From positions 1 through 61,488 of the forward strand of contig JAETRV010000012.1 in NCBI GenBank assembly GCA_021770005.1: a stretch of DNA of 61,488 nucleotides, in the 5' to 3' direction. Shown here piece after piece: positions 51,840-58,976 of the stretch. Every line of letters starts with the position of its first letter. Position 1 is the stretch's first letter. This DNA comes from Anaerotruncus sp. Lineage in GTDB: Bacteria; Bacillota; Clostridia; Oscillospirales; Ruminococcaceae. Below the pieces are notes generated by a model. It did not search any database, was not told the DNA's origin, and was given only the letters and a program-made list of their open reading frames with translations. Both the position numbers and the translations under genes were made by a program.

Positions 51840-52841
51840 ATGGTAACACGAATCTATTTGGAGGAAACCGCAAATACCCTGCCTTACGCGAACCTCGCGC
51901 GGGAAGCCTGCCTGCTCGAAGCGGTGGAACCGGGGGAGTGCATCCTTTACCTCTGGCAGAACCAGCGGACGGTGGTGATCGGCAGGAACCAGAACGCGTG
52001 GAAAGAGTGCCGCGTTGGACAGCTCGAGGCGGACGGCGGGCATCTGGTCCGCCGTCTCTCGGGCGGCGGCGCGGTCTACCACGACCTTGGCAACCTCAAC
52101 TTTACCTTTTTGGTGCGTGAGGAAGATTATGACGTCAGCCGGCAGCTTCAGGTGCTGGTCGGGGCGGTCAACCGGCTGGGTATCCACGCCGAAAAGACCG
52201 GACGCAACGACGTCACAGTGGACGGCCGCAAGATTTCGGGCAATGCGTTCTACCGCGCGGACGGACACTGCTACCACCACGGTACCATCTTGATCGACGT
52301 GGATAAGTCCAGCCTGTCAGCCTATCTGAATGTGTCGGCGGCAAAATTGCAGTCCAAAGGGGTCGATTCGGTGAAAGCCCGGGTTGCCAACCTCACCGAT
52401 TTCTGCCCAGGCGTAACAGTTGGGCAGGTGCGGCAGGCGCTCGCGGAGGCGTTTGGGGAGGTTTATGGCTTGTCCCCGGAGCGGTTCCCGGAGGAACGGC
52501 TTGACCAGGCGGCGCTTGCCAAAAAAGAGGAGCATTTCCGCTCGTGGGACTGGCGGTTTGGGCGCAAAATCCCGTTCACCAACGAGTTCTCCGGGCGGTT
52601 TGGCTGGGGAGAAGTCTGCCTGCAATTCGAGGTCAACGGCGGGGCTGTGGCCGATGTGCAGGTTTATTCCGACGCGATGGATCAGGAATTGGTTGCCGCA
52701 TTGCCGGGCCTGCTCAAAGGATGCCGGTACGGCGTGGCGCCGCTTGCGGAGGCGGTCGGGCAGCTCCCGCAGACAGACAGCGCCGCAAAGCAGGTCATGC
52801 AGGATCTGCAAAAGCTGCTTGCGGAGCAGTGTATGGGTTAG
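51840..52841 (+). CDS. lplA: Lipoate-protein ligase A
   Basis: The 333-residue ligase activates lipoate with ATP and attaches it to GcvH. It shows LWQNQRTVVIGRNQNAW, HLVRRLSGGGAVYHDLGNLN, the catalytic lysine context NDVTVDGRKISGNAFY, and a C-terminal accessory domain. GGGGGAA precedes the ATG, 27 bases after gcvPB. No lipoate synthase gene is in the window, so the cell may depend on external lipoate. Confidence 0.95.
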   Translation: MVTRIYLEETANTLPYANLAREACLLEAVEPGECILYLWQNQRTVVIGRNQNAWKECRVGQLEADGGHLVRRLSGGGAVYHDLGNLNFTFLVREEDYDVSRQLQVLVGAVNRLGIHAEKTGRNDVTVDGRKISGNAFYRADGHCYHHGTILIDVDKSSLSAYLNVSAAKLQSKGVDSVKARVANLTDFCPGVTVGQVRQALAEAFGEVYGLSPERFPEERLDQAALAKKEEHFRSWDWRFGRKIPFTNEFSGRFGWGEVCLQFEVNGGAVADVQVYSDAMDQELVAALPGLLKGCRYGVAPLAEAVGQLPQTDSAAKQVMQDLQKLLAEQCMG

Positions 52842-52871
52842 GGCTACGGAAAATTCGATCAGAGCAAACTG

Positions 52872-53036
52872 AGAGCCCGTATTCACAACCGTTTGACGCC
52901 GTCTGAACGGGCCTTTTTCCGACCTGTTGCGTTGAAAAACCTTACAATACACAAAGTATTGTCTGCGTTTTTTCGCCTTGCAGGGCGAAAAAATGCCTCG
53001 TCCATCCGACATCCCCCGATTATGAATACAGGTTCT
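52872..53036 (+). mobile_element. 165-bp inverted-repeat element (MITE-like), copy 1
   Basis: The element starts AGAGCCCGTATTCACAACCG and ends CGATTATGAATACAGGTTCT, an imperfect 20-bp terminal inverted repeat. An almost identical element lies reversed at 58000-58164, also 165 bp. It sits between lplA and lpdA. A reading frame runs from it into lpdA but has no ribosome binding site. Confidence 0.85.
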
Positions 53037-53054
53037 GAAAGAGAGGAACAGGAA

Positions 53055-54452
53055 ATGGCAGAGCAATATCAACTGGTTGTCATCGGCGCAGGGCCGGGCG
53101 GCTATGTGGCGGCAATCCGCGCGGCCCAGCTCGGACTGCGGGTCGCGGTGGTGGAGGACAGAGCGGTAGGCGGTACCTGTCTCAACCGCGGGTGTATCCC
53201 CACCAAAGCGCTGCTCCATTCGGCGGAACTGCTCGAACAGATCCGCGCAAGCGAGCGGTTCGGAATCCGTACAGAAGGGGTTTCCTACGATTTCCCGGCG
53301 ATCCACGCCCGGAAGGACGAGGTGGTTTCCCAACTCGTGAGCGGGATCGAGGGGCTGTTTCAAGCGAATAAAATCACGCTGGTGCGGGGAAAAGCGCTCG
53401 TCGAGGACGCGCATACCGTCCGGGTGGGGGATACCATTCTTGAGACCGAGTATATCCTGGTGGCAACCGGCTCCGAGCCTGCGCGGCCTCCTATCCCGGG
53501 GTTGGAACTGCCCGGGGTGGTCACGAGTGACGCGCTTCTGACTGGCGGCGGACGGGATTACAAACGGCTGTTGATCATCGGCGGCGGGGTGATTGGGGTC
53601 GAGTTTGCGACGGTCTACGGTGCGCTCGGCTGTGAGGTTATGATTGTCGAAGCGATGGACCGCATCCTCCCCACGATGGACAAAGAAATTTCCCAGAACC
53701 TCTCGATGCTCCTCAAACGGCGCGGAGTGAAAATTTTCACCGGTGCGCGGGTCGAGCGGATCGAGCAGGCAGAAGGCGGGCTTTCCTGTATCTTCTCCAC
53801 GAAAGGAAAAGAGCAGGCCGCGCAAGCAGAGGGAATCCTGGTTTCGATCGGGCGGCGCGCCAACACCGAGGGGCTGTTCGCGCAGGGGCTTGACCTGCAC
53901 CTCGAACGGGGCGCAATCCCGGTTGACGAGCGGTTTGAGAGCTGTGTCAAGGGGATTTATGCGATTGGCGACGTGGTGAAGGGCAATATCCAGCTTGCAC
54001 ATGTGGCGTCGGCACAGGGGTTGAATGTGGCGGCCATCCTTGCGGGTCAGCAGCCGCCGGTGGATCTCTCGTTGGTCCCCTCCTGCATCTACACCAACCC
54101 GGAGATTGCTTCGGTTGGCATGACCGAGGCGGACGCAAAAGCTGCGGGCATCCCGGTCAAGACAGGAAAATTCATCATGTCTGCAAACGGGAAAACGGTC
54201 ATTGAGATGGCCGACCGCGGATTTATAAAAGTGGTATTCGATAGCCAGACCAACCGGCTGCTCGGTGCGCAGATGATGTGCTGCCGCGCAACCGATTTGA
54301 TCGGCGAACTATGCACCGCGATCCGGAGCGGCATGACCATGGAACAGCTTGCGTCGGTGATCCGCCCGCATCCTACCTTCAATGAAGCGGTGACCGAAGC
54401 GGTCGAGGATGCGTTGGGACATGCGGTACATGCCGCACCAAAACGCAGATAA
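53055..54452 (+). CDS. lpdA: Dihydrolipoyl dehydrogenase
   Basis: The 465-residue flavoprotein reoxidises dihydrolipoyl-GcvH with NAD+. It has the FAD motif VVIGAGPGGYVAAIRA, the redox disulfide GGTCLNRGCIPTKALL, the NAD motif LLIIGGGVIGVEFA, and the catalytic HPTFNEAVTEAV at the C terminus. GAGGAACAGGAA precedes the ATG at 53055. It serves the glycine system; no pyruvate dehydrogenase genes are nearby. Confidence 0.96.
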   Translation: MAEQYQLVVIGAGPGGYVAAIRAAQLGLRVAVVEDRAVGGTCLNRGCIPTKALLHSAELLEQIRASERFGIRTEGVSYDFPAIHARKDEVVSQLVSGIEGLFQANKITLVRGKALVEDAHTVRVGDTILETEYILVATGSEPARPPIPGLELPGVVTSDALLTGGGRDYKRLLIIGGGVIGVEFATVYGALGCEVMIVEAMDRILPTMDKEISQNLSMLLKRRGVKIFTGARVERIEQAEGGLSCIFSTKGKEQAAQAEGILVSIGRRANTEGLFAQGLDLHLERGAIPVDERFESCVKGIYAIGDVVKGNIQLAHVASAQGLNVAAILAGQQPPVDLSLVPSCIYTNPEIASVGMTEADAKAAGIPVKTGKFIMSANGKTVIEMADRGFIKVVFDSQTNRLLGAQMMCCRATDLIGELCTAIRSGMTMEQLASVIRPHPTFNEAVTEAVEDALGHAVHAAPKRR

Positions 54453-54467
54453 AATTGTGCCGCGGCA

Positions 54468-54496
54468 TTGACAGCGCGCGCAATCCGTCGTATGAT
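54468..54496 (+). promoter_or_regulatory. Promoter of glyA
   Basis: TTGACA (54468-54473) and TATGAT (54491-54496) are separated by 17 bases. It gives glyA its own start, separate from the riboswitch transcript. Confidence 0.85.
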
Positions 54497-54565
54497 AGAC
54501 CCATCTCATAAATGTGGAGACGGGGCAGATGTCCCGCGCAGAAAACCGAGTAGGAGGAGTTTCTT

Positions 54566-55816
54566 ATGGTGAACGAATGGATGGACTTCATCAGCAAATA
54601 CGACCCGGAGGTCGGCAGTGCAATTGAGAAAGAGTGCGGACGCCAGCGCCGCAACCTGGAACTGATTGCGTCTGAAAACATTGTGAGCGAGCCGGTCATG
54701 GCGGCGATGGGCACCGTCCTGACCAACAAATACGCAGAAGGCTATCCCGGCAAGCGCTATTATGGCGGCTGCGAATATGTCGATGTGGTGGAAAATATCG
54801 CAATCGAGCGTGCAAAGAAGATTTTCGGCGCCGGATATGCCAACGTCCAGCCGCATTCGGGCGCGCAGGCGAATATGGCGGTCTATTTTGCGCTAATCCA
54901 GCCCGGGGATACCGTCATGGGCATGAATCTTGCGCACGGTGGGCATCTGACCCACGGTTCGCCGGTTAATCTGTCAGGCAAATACTATCATTTTGTGCCG
55001 TACAGCGTGGATGAGGAGACCGGCTATATCGACTATGACAAGGTGCTCGAGATCGCGAAGGAGTGCAAACCCAAACTGATCGTAGCGGGCGCGTCCGCCT
55101 ATCCGCGCGAGATCAAGTTTGACCGGTTTGCCGAGATTGCCAAAGAGGTCGGGGCTTATCTGTTTGTAGATATGGCGCACATTGCGGGTCTGGTCGCGGC
55201 CGGGCTGCATCAGAGTCCGATCCCGTACGCCGACGTGGTGACCACCACCACCCATAAGACCCTGCGCGGTCCACGCGGCGGATTAATCCTCTGCCGTGAC
55301 GAGGAGTTCGGCAAGCAGTTCAACAAAGCGATCTTCCCGGGCACCCAGGGCGGTCCGCTGATGCATATCATCGCGGCAAAGGCGATCAGCTTCGGAGAGG
55401 CGCTCCAGCCTTCGTTCAAAGAGTACCAGCAGCAGATTGTGAAAAATGCCGCCGCACTGGCCGACAGCCTGCTGAAAGAGGGATTCCGGCTTGTCTCGGG
55501 CGGCACCGACAACCACCTCATGCTGGTTGATCTGCGGGATATGGGCATCACCGGCAAAGAGCTTGAGAAACGGCTGGATGAGGTGTATATCACCGCCAAC
55601 AAAAATGCGATTCCGAATGACCCGCAAAGCCCGTTCATCACGAGCGGTATCCGCGTTGGGACGCCGGCAGTTACCACCCGCGGCCTGAAAGAGGACGAGA
55701 TGGCGCTAATCGCCAAATACATCCATATGACTGCGGTTGAGTTTGAGACCAAAGCGGACGAAATTCGTGCAGGCGTCACCGCGATCTGCGAGAAGTACCC
55801 GCTCTATACGGATTAA
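54566..55816 (+). CDS. glyA: Serine hydroxymethyltransferase
   Basis: The 416-residue enzyme interconverts serine and glycine with tetrahydrofolate. Motifs: [51 protein letters not shown], and the pyridoxal phosphate lysine in [22 protein letters not shown] precedes the ATG. Placed after the glycine cleavage genes, it completes a glycine-serine-one-carbon loop. Confidence 0.97.
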   Translation: MVNEWMDFISKYDPEVGSAIEKECGRQRRNLELIASENIVSEPVMAAMGTVLTNKYAEGYPGKRYYGGCEYVDVVENIAIERAKKIFGAGYANVQPHSGAQANMAVYFALIQPGDTVMGMNLAHGGHLTHGSPVNLSGKYYHFVPYSVDEETGYIDYDKVLEIAKECKPKLIVAGASAYPREIKFDRFAEIAKEVGAYLFVDMAHIAGLVAAGLHQSPIPYADVVTTTTHKTLRGPRGGLILCRDEEFGKQFNKAIFPGTQGGPLMHIIAAKAISFGEALQPSFKEYQQQIVKNAAALADSLLKEGFRLVSGGTDNHLMLVDLRDMGITGKELEKRLDEVYITANKNAIPNDPQSPFITSGIRVGTPAVTTRGLKEDEMALIAKYIHMTAVEFETKADEIRAGVTAICEKYPLYTD

Positions 55817-55822
55817 GAGAAA

Positions 55823-55856
55823 AGAGGGTGCCTTTTCCCAGGAAAAGGCACCCTCT
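55823..55856. terminator. Bidirectional terminator between glyA and mutY
   Basis: AGAGGGTGCCTTTTCC and GGAAAAGGCACCCTCT form a perfect 16-bp stem with a 2-base loop. U-rich bases follow on both sides between the convergent genes. Confidence 0.85.
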
Positions 55857-55893
55857 ATCATTTTCCCCTTTCTTAGATATGTGGCAGAGGTTC

Positions 55894-56937
55894 TTATCTT
55901 TCTGCGGGCGGCAGATAAGCGCGAAAAGCAGAGGGCAGGGGATATTCTTCCCGGAGCTGCCCCGGGTCTACCCACACCAGTGTTTCATTGGAGACCGCCT
56001 CCTCGACGGTGATCCGCAATCCACACATCTGCCATTCAACATGTGTGAAGATGTGTTTGGCTTCCCCAAGCGGCTGGACCCGGAGCGGTTCCAGCCCCCA
56101 GCCGCGTACGGCCGAGACCGCCTCCTCCTGTTCCACTGCGCCGGAAAGGGATGGGAGTTCCCACAGACCCGCCAGCAAACCTTTGGAAGGCCGCCGCCGA
56201 ATCGCGATATGTTGGTCTCGCACCAGAAGCAAGATTGTGCGCTGTTCGATCCTGCGGGGCTTTTTCGCGGTCTTGACCGGCAGATCGAGCGCTGTCCCCT
56301 GTTTTCTGCCCTCGCATAATCCGTATACCGGGCAGTTCCTACAGTCCGGCATCCCGTTCGGGACGCAGACAGTTGCCCCCAGCTCCATCAGGCTTTGGTT
56401 AAACGTCCCCGGATCCTGCTTGGGCATCACTTCGCGCAGCGCGCTTTCGATCGAGCGGCGGGTTACCGGATCGGCAATGTCTGCATTGCTCGCGGTAATC
56501 CGGGAGATTACGCGCAATACATTTCCATCCACAGCTGGCTGCGCGATCCCATAAGAAATGGAGGCGATTGCTCCGGCAGTATATGGGCCGATCCCTGGCA
56601 ACGAGAGAAGGGCGTCATAGTCGGCGGGAAGCTGACCGCCGTATTGTGTCACGATCTTCTGCGCCGCTTTTTGCAGGTTACGGGCGCGGTTATAGTAGCC
56701 GAGCCCTTCCCAGAGTTTCAAGAGCTGCTGTTCGGGGCAGCCGGCCAGCGCCTGGACATCTGGAAGCGTTTCGAGAAACCGCGCAAAATATCCCTTAACG
56801 GCTTCAACGCGGGTCTGTTGCAGCATGATCTCCGAAATCCAGACCCGATAGGGGGTGACTTCCCGCCGCCACGGAAGATCACGTTTGTTGGTCTGGTACC
56901 ATTCGGTCAAAGGGCGGACGATCTCCTGAAGTTCCAT
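55894..56937 (-). CDS. mutY: A/G-specific adenine DNA glycosylase
   Basis: The 347-residue repair enzyme removes adenine opposite 8-oxoguanine. Motifs: WRREVTPYRVWISEIMLQQT, LPGIGPYTAGAIASI near residue 114 with the catalytic Asp in AVDGNVLRV, and the 4Fe-4S site CVPNGMPDCRNCPVYGLC. A C-terminal Nudix-like 8-oxoG recognition domain follows. The ATG overlaps the Nudix gene stop by one base, so they are coupled. Confidence 0.96.
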   Translation of the reverse strand: MELQEIVRPLTEWYQTNKRDLPWRREVTPYRVWISEIMLQQTRVEAVKGYFARFLETLPDVQALAGCPEQQLLKLWEGLGYYNRARNLQKAAQKIVTQYGGQLPADYDALLSLPGIGPYTAGAIASISYGIAQPAVDGNVLRVISRITASNADIADPVTRRSIESALREVMPKQDPGTFNQSLMELGATVCVPNGMPDCRNCPVYGLCEGRKQGTALDLPVKTAKKPRRIEQRTILLLVRDQHIAIRRRPSKGLLAGLWELPSLSGAVEQEEAVSAVRGWGLEPLRVQPLGEAKHIFTHVEWQMCGLRITVEEAVSNETLVWVDPGQLREEYPLPSAFRAYLPPAER

Positions 56938-57497
56938 CAGAGTTTCCTTGCCTTTCGGATCAGTTTTTCATAGACTGGGAGCATCACCGGTTCGCTGCAA
57001 AATTCCTGCAAGCGGTCGATCGGTATCCACCGCACCCCGCTGTTTTCATCCGGCTTGATCGTAAGCGGCAGGGTGTCGTCCGCTTCCAGCAGAAAAGCAA
57101 GCGAGAGATGCAGATGCGATGAAATGTATTGCCCGCGTTTGTAATGTCCGGGTACTGCCAGAAGATCAAGCGATGCGATGCCGGTGTCCAGAGGACGTAT
57201 TCCGCGCACACCGGTCTCCTCTTCCGCTTCCCTCAATGCGACAGAAAGCTGGTCGGGTTCGCCGTCTGCATGGCCGCCTGTCCAGGACCAGCTTTTATAA
57301 ATGTTATGATAGACCATCAGAGTATGGTCCTTAGCGGAGTTCAGAATCATTCCGGAGCCGGTGATATGCGCAAGCTCGCAGTCCCGGGTCAGAATCGTTT
57401 CCGGGAACCAGTTTGCCAGCGCAAGAAATCGCTCTCGGTCCAGTGCTTCCTGTTCGCAGCAGGGAAGATATGTCTGTATCTGTGTTAGAAAATCCAT
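56937..57497 (-). CDS. Nudix hydrolase
   Basis: The 186-residue protein has the Nudix box GGHADGEPDQLSVALREAEEETGV, matching GX5EX7REUXEEXGU with one shift. It includes SGMILNSAKDHTLMVYHNIYKSWSWTGG before it and a C-terminal helix. It hydrolyses a nucleoside diphosphate derivative or similar. The ATG at 57497 follows GGGGTGG. Coupling to mutY hints at a shared role in oxidised-nucleotide clean-up, though this Nudix group is broad. Confidence 0.88.
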   Translation of the reverse strand: MDFLTQIQTYLPCCEQEALDRERFLALANWFPETILTRDCELAHITGSGMILNSAKDHTLMVYHNIYKSWSWTGGHADGEPDQLSVALREAEEETGVRGIRPLDTGIASLDLLAVPGHYKRGQYISSHLHLSLAFLLEADDTLPLTIKPDENSGVRWIPIDRLQEFCSEPVMLPVYEKLIRKARKL

Positions 57498-57615
57498 CTG
57501 TTCGCCACCCCAAATCGCCTCCTGTGTTTTTAGCGCCTCCTGTCGTTGTTGAGTCAGGCTGCGGATAGTTACAGAAAACAAAAAAACTGATATGCAATAC
57601 AACATACCAGTTTTT

Positions 57616-57691
57616 TGGAGCGGGTTACGAGGTTCGAACTCGCTACCTCCACCTTGGCAAGGTGGCGCTCTACCAAATGAGCTAAACCCGC
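57616..57691 (-). tRNA. tRNA-Gly (GCC)
   Basis: On the minus strand the acceptor arm is GCGGGTT...AACCCGC, with anticodon loop TTGCCAA giving GCC, T-arm GTTCGAAC, and an encoded CCA end. Length is 76 nt. Confidence 0.96.
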
Positions 57692-57711
57692 AATACAAAA
57701 TTAAGAGAAAA

Positions 57712-57788
57712 TGGCGACCCGGATGGGGCTCGAACCCACGACCTCTAGCGTGACAGGCTAGCGTTCTAACCAACTGAACTACCGGGCC
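57712..57788 (-). tRNA. tRNA-Asp (GTC)
   Basis: On the minus strand the acceptor arm is GGCCCGG...CCGGGTC, with anticodon loop CTGTCAC giving GTC, T-arm GTTCGAGC, and an encoded CCA end. Length is 77 nt. Confidence 0.96.
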
Positions 57789-57936
57789 GGATTAGAAAGA
57801 TAAAAGCAATCCTGCACCACCCGTCAACCAACGGAACCACTCAGCCAGAAGATGCTTTCCTTACAACGTTTTATATCATACAGGATTTTTATTCAAATGT
57901 CAACAGATTTTTCTACATTTTTTAAGAACTTGCTAA

Positions 57937-57954
57937 AGAACCCGTATTCATGTT
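57937..57954 (+). repeat. Solitary end of the 165-bp element
   Basis: AGAACCCGTATTCATG matches the terminus of the 165-bp elements and lies 46 bases upstream of copy 2, in the same orientation as copy 1's left end. Confidence 0.6.
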
Positions 57955-57999
57955 TTTAAAATGATTTTTGGCGCAACAAACTGGCTTCAAAATTTATTT

Positions 58000-58164
58000 A
58001 GAACCTGTATTCATAATCGGAGGATGTCGGATGGACGAGGCATTTTTTCACCCTGCAAGGCGAAAAAACGCAGACAATACTTTGTGTATTGCAAGGTTTT
58101 TCAACGCAGCAGGTCGGAAAAAGGCCCGTTCAGACGGCGTCAAACGGTTGTAAATACGGGTTCT
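58000..58164 (-). mobile_element. 165-bp inverted-repeat element (MITE-like), copy 2
   Basis: The element begins AGAACCTGTATTCATAATCG and ends CGGTTGTAAATACGGGTTCT. Internally it is the reverse complement of the element at 52872-53036, with only scattered differences. It lies between tRNA-Asp and tRNA-Leu in a 436-base stretch without protein genes. Confidence 0.85.
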
Positions 58165-58224
58165 TAGATACAAAAAGGCATCCAAATTATCTTTCAATAA
58201 CTTGAATGCATTCTCGTTTCAAAA

Positions 58225-58307
58225 TGGTGCGGCAGATGGGACTTGAACCCACACGCTCACGCACACGCCCCTCAAACGTGCCTGTCTGCCTATTCCAGCA
58301 CTGCCGC
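58225..58307 (-). tRNA. tRNA-Leu (GAG)
   Basis: On the minus strand the acceptor arm is GCGGCAG...CTGCCGC, with anticodon loop TTGAGGG giving GAG, a long variable arm (TGCGTGAGCG), T-loop TTCAAGT and an encoded CCA end. Confidence 0.94.
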
Positions 58308-58573
58308 GTCTTTTGACATTCAGTATGTTATCATATATTTTCCTTTTTGTCAATGGCAAAAACAAAAAATAATATCGAAATGTCTCAGATCGGATGGAAA
58401 AGCAGAACATGGATAAGCCGGACAAAAAAGCGCGGATTCTCTGCTATACTTGACAAGTTGACAGGATAGTGATATATTTGTATCTCACAAAGAGAAACGC
58501 TATGTCTTTTTGGGGGAATGAACCATGCCGGAAGAGGGAATCCGCGTCCTTTTTTGTAGGAGCGGCAGTTAAA

Positions 58574-58774
58574 ATGGGAGAATTTGTATGTTGCCTAAAA
58601 CAGTACCGGCAGCGCAAAGGATTAACACAGGAACAGCTAGCCGTATTGGTCGGGGTACGGAGAGAGACGATTATACGCTTGGAGTCGGGGAGATATAACC
58701 CGTCGCTCAAGCTTGCAATTTCGGTCTCCCGCGTCTTGGAAACGCCGATCGAGCTGCTGTTCCTTTTTGATTAA
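58574..58774 (+). CDS. Small XRE-type helix-turn-helix regulator
   Basis: The 66-residue protein has the helix-turn-helix RQRKGLTQEQLAVLVGVRRE with a recognition-helix continuation TIIRLESGRYNPSL, typical of one-domain regulators common in Firmicutes. The ATG at 58574 follows AGGAGCGG; longer in-frame starts lack a site. It precedes lon by 202 bases, but lon has its own promoter. Targets are unknown. Confidence 0.85.
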   Translation: MGEFVCCLKQYRQRKGLTQEQLAVLVGVRRETIIRLESGRYNPSLKLAISVSRVLETPIELLFLFD

Positions 58775-58848
58775 AGGGCCATTTTTCGGATGTTTTTGTA
58801 CAGGAATTTACCGACATGGTATCGTTTACAGAAGGAATACCGCTGTGG

Positions 58849-58873
58849 TATAATAGCTTTAACAGCTATTATA
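58849..58873 (+). promoter_or_regulatory. Palindromic TATAATAGCT promoter element, copy 2, upstream of lon
   Basis: TATAATAGCT and AGCTATTATA form perfect 10-bp arms around TTAAC. TGG precedes the TATAAT (extended -10), and TTTACA lies 18 bases further upstream. It corresponds to 38327-38353. Confidence 0.75.
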
Positions 58874-58880
58874 CATTGCT

Positions 58881-58949
58881 ATGGCCAGAACCATCCGAGG
58901 GAGGACGCCTGTTCCTATTCCGATGGCGGGTTATGCCGATTTTTTATAG
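58881..58949 (+). other. Short conserved reading frame (22 codons) in the lon leader
   Basis: ATG at 58881 begins MARTIRGRTPVPIPMAGYAD and stops with TAG at 58947. The first 16 codons match the frame at 38363 at 10 positions, with most early DNA differences at third codon positions. There is no clear ribosome binding site. It may be a leader peptide or part of a repeat. Confidence 0.5.
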
Positions 58950-58976
58950 AGCTCCTTGTAGAATGGAGGGACTGAG

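Noticed and set aside
52893-53054. In-frame N-terminal extension of lpdA into the 165-bp element
   Set aside because: No ribosome binding site; dihydrolipoyl dehydrogenases begin at the MAEQYQL position, which has GGAA upstream.
52317-54002. 561-codon open frame on the minus strand across lplA, the 165-bp element and lpdA
   Set aside because: It spans three well-supported plus-strand features and matches no family.
47299-55816. Glycine reductase (selenoprotein) pathway
   Set aside because: No grd genes and no in-frame TGA with a selenocysteine signal were seen; the genes are those of glycine cleavage.
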